Shown here: in pieces, positions 1-4,932 of the stretch
How the letters are laid out: every line of letters starts with the position of its first letter
Position numbering within the stretch: position 1 is the first letter of the stretch
NCBI GenBank assembly: GCA_004555735.1
Contig: SFHH01000081.1
Location: 1 to 17,547, forward strand
DNA length: 17,547 bases
Source of the DNA: Acidaminococcus fermentans
Lineage (GTDB): Bacteria > Bacillota_C > Negativicutes > Acidaminococcales > Acidaminococcaceae
Direction of reading: 5' to 3'
Position numbers and translations under genes: made by a program
The notes under the pieces: generated by a model
Told to the model about the DNA's origin: nothing
What the model saw: the letters and a program-made list of their open reading frames with translations, nothing else
Databases searched by the model: none

Positions 1-331
1 ATAATGCTGTTCTGCAAAATTTACACTTATAATAAGTATACCATAAGCATTGTACAAAACAAAATTGCCCTAGCAGGTTACTCCAACCACGGCTATAGTC
101 CATTTTGTAACATTACATACGAGCAAACTTCACTATAAAGGAGAAATGTGGTCATCCAGAAATGAAGGCAGGATGTTTCCCCTCTCCACCGAACAAATCT
201 GACGTCTGATATCTCAAGGCCCGAAGGGCCATGTCTCACTTCTTTTCATGCCCCAAAATCCCACTCATGTCGGTAAAATTCCCGAATGGAAAGGTGGCCG
301 GGAAGGGTTTGTCTTTGGCGGACCCCGATTC
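1..331. other. Intergenic left edge, no gene seen
   Basis: No convincing gene. Bases 1-160 are AT-rich. An ATG at 146 follows an AAAGGAG-like site at too short a spacing and opens only a 17-codon frame, which I do not accept. A short GC hairpin (GGCCC-GAA-GGGCC, 218-230) sits inside TCTGACGTCTGATATC/ATGTCTCAC flanks that loosely resemble the CGTCATA-type repeat found elsewhere in the window. It lies downstream of the toxin gene on the minus strand but has no T-tract, so it is a weak terminator candidate at best. Confidence 0.5.
240..322. repeat. Possible remnant of an IS21-type element end
   Basis: The stretch reads CATGTCGGTAAAATTC followed by GAATGGAAAGGTGGCCGG. This resembles, from memory, the multiple internal terminal repeats (GGAATnGGTGGCCGG type) of IS21-family insertion sequences. 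No transposase gene, opposing end or target duplication is visible, so this would be an orphan fragment. The identification rests on pattern memory only. Confidence 0.22.
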
Positions 332-613
332 TTATTGAACCTTCATGTATCGTTTCAATTCTTCATATAAATTTTCCCGAGTTCCAGCCATTATCACCAC
401 AATTATAGCATCGTCTTCAACAACCACTGTATAGGCCAATTCGTAATTGGTTTTATTGTAATAAATATCATAACTGCGGATACCTGCCAAATCGCCTGTT
501 TTTTCCTGACCGAGGGTGGGATCCTGGGCCAATTTTTCCAAGGCCTGCCGATATAGTTCTTTTAGTTTTTTCAGAAACCTGGCTGCCGACTTCATAAAGC
601 GGATTTCTGCCAT
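332..613 (-). CDS. RelE/ParE-family toxin of a type II toxin-antitoxin pair
   Basis: A 93-residue basic protein of normal RelE/ParE length. It has an N-terminal helical hairpin rich in Lys/Arg (FMKSAARFLKKLKELYRQAL), a beta-rich centre (YDIYYNKTNYELAYTVV), and a C-terminal GTRENLYEELKRY stretch typical of the RelE/YoeB/HigB-like fold. Family members are ribosome-dependent mRNA endonucleases or gyrase poisons; which activity applies here cannot be told from sequence. It starts 3 bases after the antitoxin stop, with a GGAGG site inside the end of the antitoxin gene, so the two are almost certainly co-transcribed and translationally coupled. The frame is intact. The toxin-antitoxin call rests on family resemblance plus operon arrangement. 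Confidence 0.85.
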   Translation of the reverse strand: MAEIRFMKSAARFLKKLKELYRQALEKLAQDPTLGQEKTGDLAGIRSYDIYYNKTNYELAYTVVVEDDAIIVVIMAGTRENLYEELKRYMKVQ

Positions 614-616
614 GGG

Positions 617-988
617 TCAATCCTCCGCCGTAAATACATCATCCATGGTCTCATATTCTTTCTCCCCTTTTGCCACTTTACGGGAGTCAGAAAGCATGGC
701 CTTTACGGCAGGAGCCACTTGGGCCTGTTTTTTCCGGAAGGCTTCCAGGAGTTCCTGGCCGGACAGTCCCTGGGCTATCAGATCAGCCAGGATGGATTCT
801 GCCAGTTCTCCGCCCTGATTGGATGCAAGGGGACGGATAATGATGGCATCCCGGGTCAGGAGGCATTCTGCCTCTTTTCCAAATCCCACCTGGGCATAAT
901 ATTTTTGAGGAATGGTAAATTGTCTTTTCGAGGATATAGTCACCCGTTTCTGATCCAGAACCGGTTCCTTCAGCACAGCATTGGTCAT
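617..988 (-). CDS. AbrB/MazE/SpoVT-domain antitoxin
   Basis: A 123-residue protein. Residues about 15-54 form a swapped-hairpin AbrB-type DNA-binding domain (VTISSKRQFTIPQKYY, then GKEAECLLTRDAIIIRPL). The remaining ~70 residues are helical and end in an acidic tail (YETMDDVFTAED), a plausible toxin-neutralising extension. Start is ATG at 988 behind a strong AAGGAGG site. It is the first gene of a two-gene unit with the RelE-type toxin, and as in other AbrB antitoxins it probably represses its own promoter. A long imperfect hairpin lies immediately upstream and is the obvious candidate operator. AbrB-type antitoxins are more often paired with MazF or VapC-type toxins; pairing with RelE is known but less common. 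Confidence 0.85.
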   Translation of the reverse strand: MTNAVLKEPVLDQKRVTISSKRQFTIPQKYYAQVGFGKEAECLLTRDAIIIRPLASNQGGELAESILADLIAQGLSGQELLEAFRKKQAQVAPAVKAMLSDSRKVAKGEKEYETMDDVFTAED

Positions 989-1009
989 AGTGGTTTCCTC
1001 CTTATAAAA

Positions 1010-1050
1010 AAATGGTAAAACTTCCTTGTTTCAAGGAATTTTTACCATTT
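1010..1050 (-). promoter_or_regulatory. Long hairpin with T-tract directly before the antitoxin RBS
   Basis: Two 18-base arms, AATGGTAAAA-C-TTCCTTG (1011-1028) and CAAGGAA-T-TTTTACCATT (1032-1049), are complementary except for one position and enclose a 3-base loop. Read on the minus strand, the stem is followed at once by about seven T residues and then the AAGGAGG site of the antitoxin gene. The shape is that of a rho-independent terminator/attenuator, but the AT-rich stem would also suit a dyad operator bound by the AbrB-type antitoxin. No obvious intact minus-strand gene lies just upstream that would need a terminator here. Confidence 0.6.
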
Positions 1051-1097
1051 CTGATTGGGAAAGGCAAGCGCGACGAAGACGGCGCAGGGGATTGGGT

Positions 1098-1140
1098 ATC
1101 TGGCGGGCCGCCGGGCCTGCGGCCCCTACGGTTGGAGCAG
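1098..1140. repeat. GC-rich intergenic hairpin, possibly a dispersed repeat
   Basis: GGGCCGC (1105-1111) and GCGGCCC (1119-1125) form a 7-bp stem with a 7-base loop. On the minus strand it is framed by CAACCGTAGGGGCC and GCCCGCCAGATACCC. This layout recalls dispersed CCGTAGGGGC...GCCCGCC intergenic elements of gut Firmicutes, from memory only. No second copy is present in this window. It lies at the degenerate 3' end of the YtxH-like remnant. Confidence 0.35.
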
Positions 1141-1142
1141 GA

Positions 1143-1270
1143 AGCTAACATCTGACCGTTGATATGCTCTGTCCGGGGCGCGTACATGACCACAAGCATC
1201 AGCCCTGCCGCCCCGCCCAGGCAAGCGCCGGGGCGATAAAAGCCCTGGCATTGATTCCGTTGTTCTCCAT
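1143..1270 (-). pseudogene. Frameshifted YtxH-like small protein remnant
   Basis: A very strong AGGAGG site (1277-1282) lies six bases before an ATG at 1270. That frame encodes MENNGINARAFIA and then stops after 23 codons (1199-1201). One base out of register, the same DNA encodes GACLGGAAGLMLVVMYAPRT. Joined across a single-base deletion near 1230-1236, the two halves give an N-terminal anchor, a glycine/alanine-rich membrane segment and an APRT motif. That is the layout of YtxH-domain proteins (small membrane-anchored stress-associated proteins). The 3' part is not recognisable and runs into a GC-rich repeat. I infer a decayed gene; the stretch is short, so chance resemblance is possible. 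Confidence 0.4.
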
Positions 1271-1354
1271 AGGCTGCCTCCTTTTCTCCCTGCCACTCAT
1301 TCCATACGTATTCCATCCCTACTATCATTTTACGAAATATTCAAAATAATTCTA

Positions 1355-1370
1355 CTGTACTAAAGTACAG
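1355..1370. promoter_or_regulatory. 16-bp dyad, candidate operator
   Basis: CTGTACT-AA-AGTACAG is a perfect 7-bp inverted repeat with a 2-base centre. It lies about 85 bases upstream of the YtxH-like remnant start (minus strand), in an AT-rich stretch that could hold a promoter (TAGAAT immediately downstream on the minus strand). No regulator gene is next to it and I cannot name the cognate protein. Confidence 0.35.
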
Positions 1371-1450
1371 GTTCCGGTCATTTTTCCCATCAATCCATAG
1401 TCAGTCAGGAGTCGGAAGCAGCATGCAGGATGAGCACTTGGTTATACACG

Positions 1451-1493
1451 AAAAAAGCCATGGCAGGGACTTTTTCTTCCCGGCATGGCTTTT
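1451..1493. terminator. Rho-independent terminator, probably bidirectional
   Basis: AAAAGCCATG (arm, 1453-1462) pairs with CATGGCTTTT (1484-1493), and an inner AGGGA/TCCC pairing extends the stem around a T-rich loop. Minus-strand reading ends in TTTTTTC and plus-strand reading ends in TTTTCTTT. It lies about 135 bases after the stop of the minus-strand secreted-protein gene and is its likely terminator. Bases 1500-1628 between the two hold nothing recognisable. Confidence 0.65.
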
Positions 1494-1628
1494 CTTTACC
1501 TAGAACTGTTTCCTTCAATGTTGTTTTGTATACTTTTTGAGTTGTTCCTCAATGAATTTATGTTCCCATTTCTACAATTCCATATAGGGAATCCTCGAAA
1601 ACGTAAAGAAGGACATCGGACCGGACCT

Positions 1629-2441
1629 TCATTCCAGCGTCAGTACCCGATCCACATCCGCCATGATGACGCCTGTAATCCCGCAGAATTTGTCCAGGAT
1701 CTGTTGCATTTCCCGGGAATCCTTCACCGGCTGATCCAGTTTTACAGCAGCCATGCTCAGCATAGGCATATAGTACTGGACGCTGCAGTCCATTTTTTCA
1801 GCTAGCTTTTCCACATCTTTCCGGGTCATCCCCCAGTCTAGATGCAGCAATACCATTCGGTCGGAATAAGCTTCACCGGTAAGACCATTGCGGATTAGAT
1901 GGTCTTCATGGGTTTCCTGGAAAGAATCCCCTTTTGCTGGCGCCAGGGATTTCAGGATGGCAGCATCGGTGCCTCCAGCCGCACCCGGACGGGTGAACTG
2001 GACACTAATTATCTGTTTCTCTGGGCTGATCGTGACATGGGCTTCCAGCGCATTTGCCGGATCCGTCCCCTTTTGTTTGATCTGGAATGAGGTTGCCCCT
2101 GCCTTGAGTGCCGTAAAATGCAGGTTGGTTACAGCCAGTTTCGGCTGCTCCCTGGTGTTCTGAGTTACGGTCTGAGAATCCAGTCTCAGCATGGTCGGAT
2201 CCAGATCCGCCACGCTCCATCCCTTATCTCCATCTGCTGTTCCTTTCAGGTCCAGCGTCAGCGTACTGCCCTGGACGGCCATGTCATATCCAGAATAGAC
2301 TTCCTTTTGGGTGTCACCGGCTGCCTGATAATGGACACTGGCAGTTTGGGTACAGGCTTCTTCCGCCCCCGCTGCAGCCGGCAGCCCTAGGGCCAGCACC
2401 GATAGCATCACCATGATCCTTTTCCAATCCAGGTTTTTCAA
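1629..2441 (-). CDS. Secreted protein with chagasin-like and I9-prodomain-like regions
   Basis: Unrecognised as a named gene. With a TTG start at 2441 the product is 270 residues. An AGGAGG site lies 10 bases upstream; the ATG at 2465 has no such site. Residues 1-26 are a Sec signal peptide (basic start, VMLSVLALGLPAAAGA, cut before EE). Residues ~35-145 form a beta-rich domain whose spacing (GSTLTLDL, KGWSV, FTALKAGATSFQI, then a closing strand) resembles chagasin/I42 cysteine-protease inhibitors, though the NPTTGY loop is absent. Residues ~194-270 (MVLLHLDWGMTRKDVEKLAE...AAVKL...ILDKFCGITGVIMADVDRV) match the layout of I9-type subtilisin prodomains. No protease domain follows. Both domain calls are resemblance by eye. 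It is monocistronic with its own promoter. Confidence 0.75.
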   Translation of the reverse strand: MKNLDWKRIMVMLSVLALGLPAAAGAEEACTQTASVHYQAAGDTQKEVYSGYDMAVQGSTLTLDLKGTADGDKGWSVADLDPTMLRLDSQTVTQNTREQPKLAVTNLHFTALKAGATSFQIKQKGTDPANALEAHVTISPEKQIISVQFTRPGAAGGTDAAILKSLAPAKGDSFQETHEDHLIRNGLTGEAYSDRMVLLHLDWGMTRKDVEKLAEKMDCSVQYYMPMLSMAAVKLDQPVKDSREMQQILDKFCGITGVIMADVDRVLTLE

Positions 2442-2476
2442 TTCTGTCAAGCCTCCTGCGTACAATCTTACTTCGT

Positions 2477-2503
2477 TTTATATCAAAAAATTAGCTTTGT
2501 CAA
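2477..2503 (-). promoter_or_regulatory. Promoter of the secreted-protein gene
   Basis: On the minus strand a perfect TTGACA (2498-2503) is followed 15 bases later by TATAAA (2477-2482). The spacing is shorter than the 17-base optimum. The start site would fall near 2470, leaving a ~30-base leader with the AGGAGG site and the TTG start. Confidence 0.55.
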
Positions 2504-2593
2504 TGCAAGTGCTGTTTTTCTCACAGTCAGTGCATTTCCCTTCAGCTGCCCTTCCCCTTCAGCCGAACCGCTTTTCTATTGTCGAAAGTCCAT

Positions 2594-2685
2594 GGAAGCC
2601 AGCTTTGCTGGCTCCGAATTTAAGTAAATCAGTTGATTTATGGAACAGGTTTTGCTGTTTTAAAATCAATTTGCGAAAATCGATT
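2594..2685. promoter_or_regulatory. Cluster of dyads upstream of the secreted-protein gene
   Basis: Three inverted repeats lie in a gene-free stretch. GGAAGCCAGC-TTT-GCTGGCTCC is a hairpin (2594-2615). TAAATCA-GT-TGATTTA is a near-perfect 16-bp palindrome (2625-2640). AAATCAATT/AATCGATTT is an imperfect dyad with one mismatch (about 2653-2676). The last two share the half-site AAATCA, as expected of repeated operator sites, but they sit about 130 bases or more upstream of the -35. The rest of 2504-2690 holds nothing recognisable. Confidence 0.35.
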
Positions 2686-2689
2686 TCCA

Positions 2690-2757
2690 AAAGCGTATGA
2701 CATCTGACCTATGACGTTGGAGATGCTGCACACATATTTTTCACGTGCAACATCCCC
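2690..2757 (-). repeat. Dispersed hairpin plus CGTCATA repeat, copy 1
   Basis: On the minus strand this reads GGGGATGTTGCACGTG, a loop, TGTGCAGCATCTCC, then CGTCATAGGTCAGATGTCAT and ACGCTTT. It matches the copy at 6116-6181 in order and sequence: hairpin GGGATGTTGCACG/TGCAGCATC, then CGTCATA-type units ending CATACGCTTT. The two copies differ mainly in loop length and the number of CGTCATA units. The hairpin (2719-2756) lies immediately after the stop of the disrupted beta-lactamase-like gene and may double as its transcript end, although there is no T-tract on this strand. Confidence 0.7.
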
Positions 2758-2764
2758 TTCCCTA

Positions 2765-3531
2765 CTATTCCACAAAGGTCCGATAGATTTGCTTCGACAG
2801 AGCGGCCATAGTTCCGTAAGGAGTATAGTTCCGTGTGAAGATCACCAGTACATAGGCTCCTTTAGGGGTATAGACGATGCCCCCGTCGTGGCGCACATCG
2901 CTGACTTCTCCAGTTTTGTGCGCCACCACGGTTCCCTGGGGCAGGTCTCCAGGGATGCTGTCGTTGTCCGTCTGACGTTTGTAAATGGCCAGCATTTCCC
3001 GGTCCTGGTCTAAGCCCTGTGGCTGTACCCATGGTTCTGCATGTAGGTATTGATCCGGTCCATGCCCAGTCGGTCGATGAGCAGGTTGGCGGCGGTATTG
3101 TCGCTTTCTGTGATCATCAGGTCCAATGCCTCCTGGAGGGAGACTTTGGTTCCATAGGGCCGTCCCTGGAGAACTCCTGCCCCGCCCACCACATTGTCCG
3201 GGCTGAGGGTGAAGGTTTCCTTCCGGCTCAGGCTGCCAGCCTGAAGATCTTCATAGGCCTTGGCCAGGATGAAGACCTTGATCATACTGGCAGAAGGCAG
3301 GGTGCTGCTACCCAGGTAGATGCTCTGATTGGTGGTCAAATCGGTGAAATAGACCTGGCAGGGACCCGCCTCTCGTATGATCCTTCCGATTTTCTGCATC
3401 CGGGGACTCAGGGCCGCTCTGAAAGATGCGGCTGCCGGGGCCCCGGCCCACGCCGTCCGGGGCAGCATCCCTCCGGGCAGCAGCAGAAGGCCCGCCAGCA
3501 GCAAGACGATGCCCTGTTTCCATGGTTTCAA
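2765..3531 (-). pseudogene. Class A beta-lactamase-like serine hydrolase, internally deleted
   Basis: The first segment (3531-3010, TTG start) has a signal peptide, the SxxK catalytic motif (SMIK, residues 82-85) and the SDN motif (143-145), then stops soon after HGYS. The second segment (ending 2765) continues in another frame with DREMLAIYKRQTDNDSIP, HKTGE (the KTG motif) and the last strand and helix. Family members have about 40-45 residues between these points, covering the omega loop with the general-base Glu. Those are missing, so this is an out-of-frame internal deletion (length 1 mod 3), not a simple indel. An AAGGAG site lies 10 bases before the TTG, which overlaps the amidase stop by 4 bases (TTGA), so the genes were translationally coupled. 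The intact parent could have been a beta-lactamase or a related non-lactamase serine hydrolase. The product should be inactive. Confidence 0.85.
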
Positions 3532-4256
3532 AAGAACTTCACTCCTTCCCCGGCTAGCCGTTCCCTAAGCCCCGCCATGAAATGGGGTCCCGGATCCGTC
3601 TTACCATGATAATAGCCTGGTACGTCCTCTTTCCACAAAGCCGTATGCCGAGCCTGGTCCTGCTGATAATGGCCCAGCACCCACTGGATGGCGGGATATT
3701 TCCCACGGAGATAGCGGATCAGTTTCACATTGGCTTCCAGCTGGGCCTGGGTCAGATCTTCCCGGCCGTCCACCCCACCCACATTCTCGATGCCGATGGC
3801 GCACCAGTTCAGTCCGATGGCATGCCGGTTCAGAGCCGTTTCCGGAGTCAGCTGCCAGATGGTCCCGTCCCGGTCCACCAGAAAATGGGAAGCCACGTTC
3901 AGAGTCCCGTTCTGGAGATGGGGATTCTCTTCGTTGTAAAAATACCGGTATACTCCGTCTCGGGAATCAGAAGCCGTCCAGTGGACCACTACTGCCTGGG
4001 GCACAATGGTTTCCATCTCCTGGCCGTAGTGGATCCGGGCATATTCCCGGATCAGCCGGCGCCGCAGGTCCGTAAAGGCAATAGGCCTGGATTCCATGGC
4101 CGGTCTTTCCAGGGATCGTTTTTCCTGTACCGCCGTTCCCTGCCCGGGAGAAACGGATTGGCGGCCTGTTCCCTGGGCACAGCCCCAGGTCCCGCTGCCC
4201 AGAGCCAGGATACAGGCCAGCAAAAGGACCTGTCCAGTTCTTCTTTTCGTATGCAT
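3528..4256 (-). CDS. Exported N-acetylmuramoyl-L-alanine amidase (Amidase_2/PGRP type)
   Basis: Cleaves the bond between N-acetylmuramic acid and L-alanine of peptidoglycan. 242 residues from the ATG at 4256, chosen because AAGGAGG lies 8 bases upstream; the ATG at 4289 lacks a site. Residues 1-26 are an export signal ending in TWGC, a poor but possible lipobox, so it is either secreted or lipid-anchored. The catalytic domain covers ~80-235: VVHWTAS (H92), ASHFLVDRDGTIWQL, HAIGLNWCAIGIENVGG, GHYQQD (H196) and KTDPGPHF (D221). These are the layout of the AmpD/PGRP zinc site, with H92, H196 and D221 as inferred metal ligands. The loop between the last two is longer than in AmpD. Role could be wall remodelling, muropeptide recycling outside the cell, or lysis of competitors. 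Operon with the downstream broken serine hydrolase. Confidence 0.88.
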   Translation of the reverse strand: MHTKRRTGQVLLLACILALGSGTWGCAQGTGRQSVSPGQGTAVQEKRSLERPAMESRPIAFTDLRRRLIREYARIHYGQEMETIVPQAVVVHWTASDSRDGVYRYFYNEENPHLQNGTLNVASHFLVDRDGTIWQLTPETALNRHAIGLNWCAIGIENVGGVDGREDLTQAQLEANVKLIRYLRGKYPAIQWVLGHYQQDQARHTALWKEDVPGYYHGKTDPGPHFMAGLRERLAGEGVKFF

Positions 4257-4436
4257 GTAATCTCCCTCCTTACCCATTAAGGATAGCACATTCGTACCTT
4301 TTCATTGATAAACTTATTATAAATCCCGGTTCCTTGCGGGAGATTTTGCAGGACTGAAGGGATTTCCTTTTGTCCTTGGAGGGGATGGAGGATGTAGCTG
4401 GTGCCCAAAAATACAGCGGGCCTTATGACCGATGTA

Positions 4437-4475
4437 AAAGCAGGCCCCCAGTCTTTTCAACTGCGGGCCTGCTTT
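4437..4475. terminator. Rho-independent terminator
   Basis: AAAGCAGGCCC (4438-4448) pairs with GGGCCTGCTTT (4465-4475); inner CAGT/ACTG pairing extends the stem. On the minus strand it ends in GCTTTTAC. It lies about 70 bases after the small acidic ORF and is the natural end of that transcript, insulating the amidase unit. The 4290-4436 stretch to its left shows a TATAAT (4316-4321, minus strand) that could serve the amidase gene, without a good -35. Confidence 0.6.
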
Positions 4476-4543
4476 GGCAGCATAGCATATTGCCACTACA
4501 TTTGTGAGGAGTCAGGATGATCGGGTTCTATTTTCTTGTTTTC

Positions 4544-4714
4544 TCAATCTCTATAAAAATCATCTTTGTCTCTTTCTTCATCCTCATCGTCATTCTCTTC
4601 CCCATTTTCCTCTAACGGCTCGTCGAAATTGTCGTTTTCCTCTTGGGAAGCATCCCCTTTCAGCGTATCCCACAGAAACATCCGGACAAAATCCTTTTTC
4701 TAGCTTCCATCCAT
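4544..4714 (-). pseudogene. Small highly acidic protein, ORF with amber codon at position 5
   Basis: From ATG 4714, preceded by GAGGTG at good spacing, the frame reads MDGS, an amber TAG (4700-4702), then KKDFVRMFLWDTLKGD and an extremely Asp/Glu/Asn-rich tail ending DKDDFYRD, stop at 4544. Without the amber it would be a 56-residue acidic protein. A second ATG at 4681 could give a 45-residue form (MFLWDTLKGD...), with a weaker AAAGGA site 10 bases upstream. A TATAAT lies 70 bases upstream and a terminator 70 bases downstream, so the transcription unit looks complete. AAG (Lys) to TAG is one substitution, which fits a nonsense mutation next to two more lysines. Function unknown. Either a recent pseudogene or a shorter functional peptide. 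Confidence 0.5.
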
Positions 4715-4784
4715 GATCATTCACCTCTCTGAAATGATTTCCCTTCAAAACGGCAAACTCTCCAAAGGAAAGGCTTGCAAGACC

Positions 4785-4790
4785 ATTATA
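4785..4790 (-). promoter_or_regulatory. Possible -10 box for the small acidic ORF
   Basis: A perfect TATAAT on the minus strand, about 70 bases upstream of the small acidic ORF start. No matching TTGACA-like box is found 16-18 bases before it, so the assignment is weak. Confidence 0.3.
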
Positions 4791-4849
4791 ATACCATACT
4801 TGGACGGAGGCGTTCATGGTTTGATTTCCTCTCTCTCCTGCTTCCTTCT

Positions 4850-4877
4850 TTGTTTTGTCCTGATTTCATGGTAAAAT
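4850..4877 (+). promoter_or_regulatory. Promoter of the rhodanese-TtcA gene
   Basis: TTGTTT (4850-4855) and TAAAAT (4872-4877) with a 16-base spacer, giving a start site near 4884 and a ~50-base leader. The gene's RBS is the AGGAA about 6 bases before the ATG at 4933. Confidence 0.45.
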
Positions 4878-4932
4878 AGGAAAGATTGGTCTATTGCCAT
4901 CGATTCTGAAGTAAAGGAAGCATAGGAACAGC

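Noticed and set aside
1002..1328. 108-codon minus-strand open frame as an intact gene
   Set aside because: No RBS at its start, and its 3' half runs through a GC-rich repeat and the antitoxin leader hairpin. Only its middle (the YtxH-like part) is credible, as part of a frameshifted remnant.
4590..4817. 75-codon minus-strand open frame
   Set aside because: It overlaps the small acidic ORF in another frame, and its composition looks random. The acidic frame has the better RBS and a coherent C-terminal sequence.
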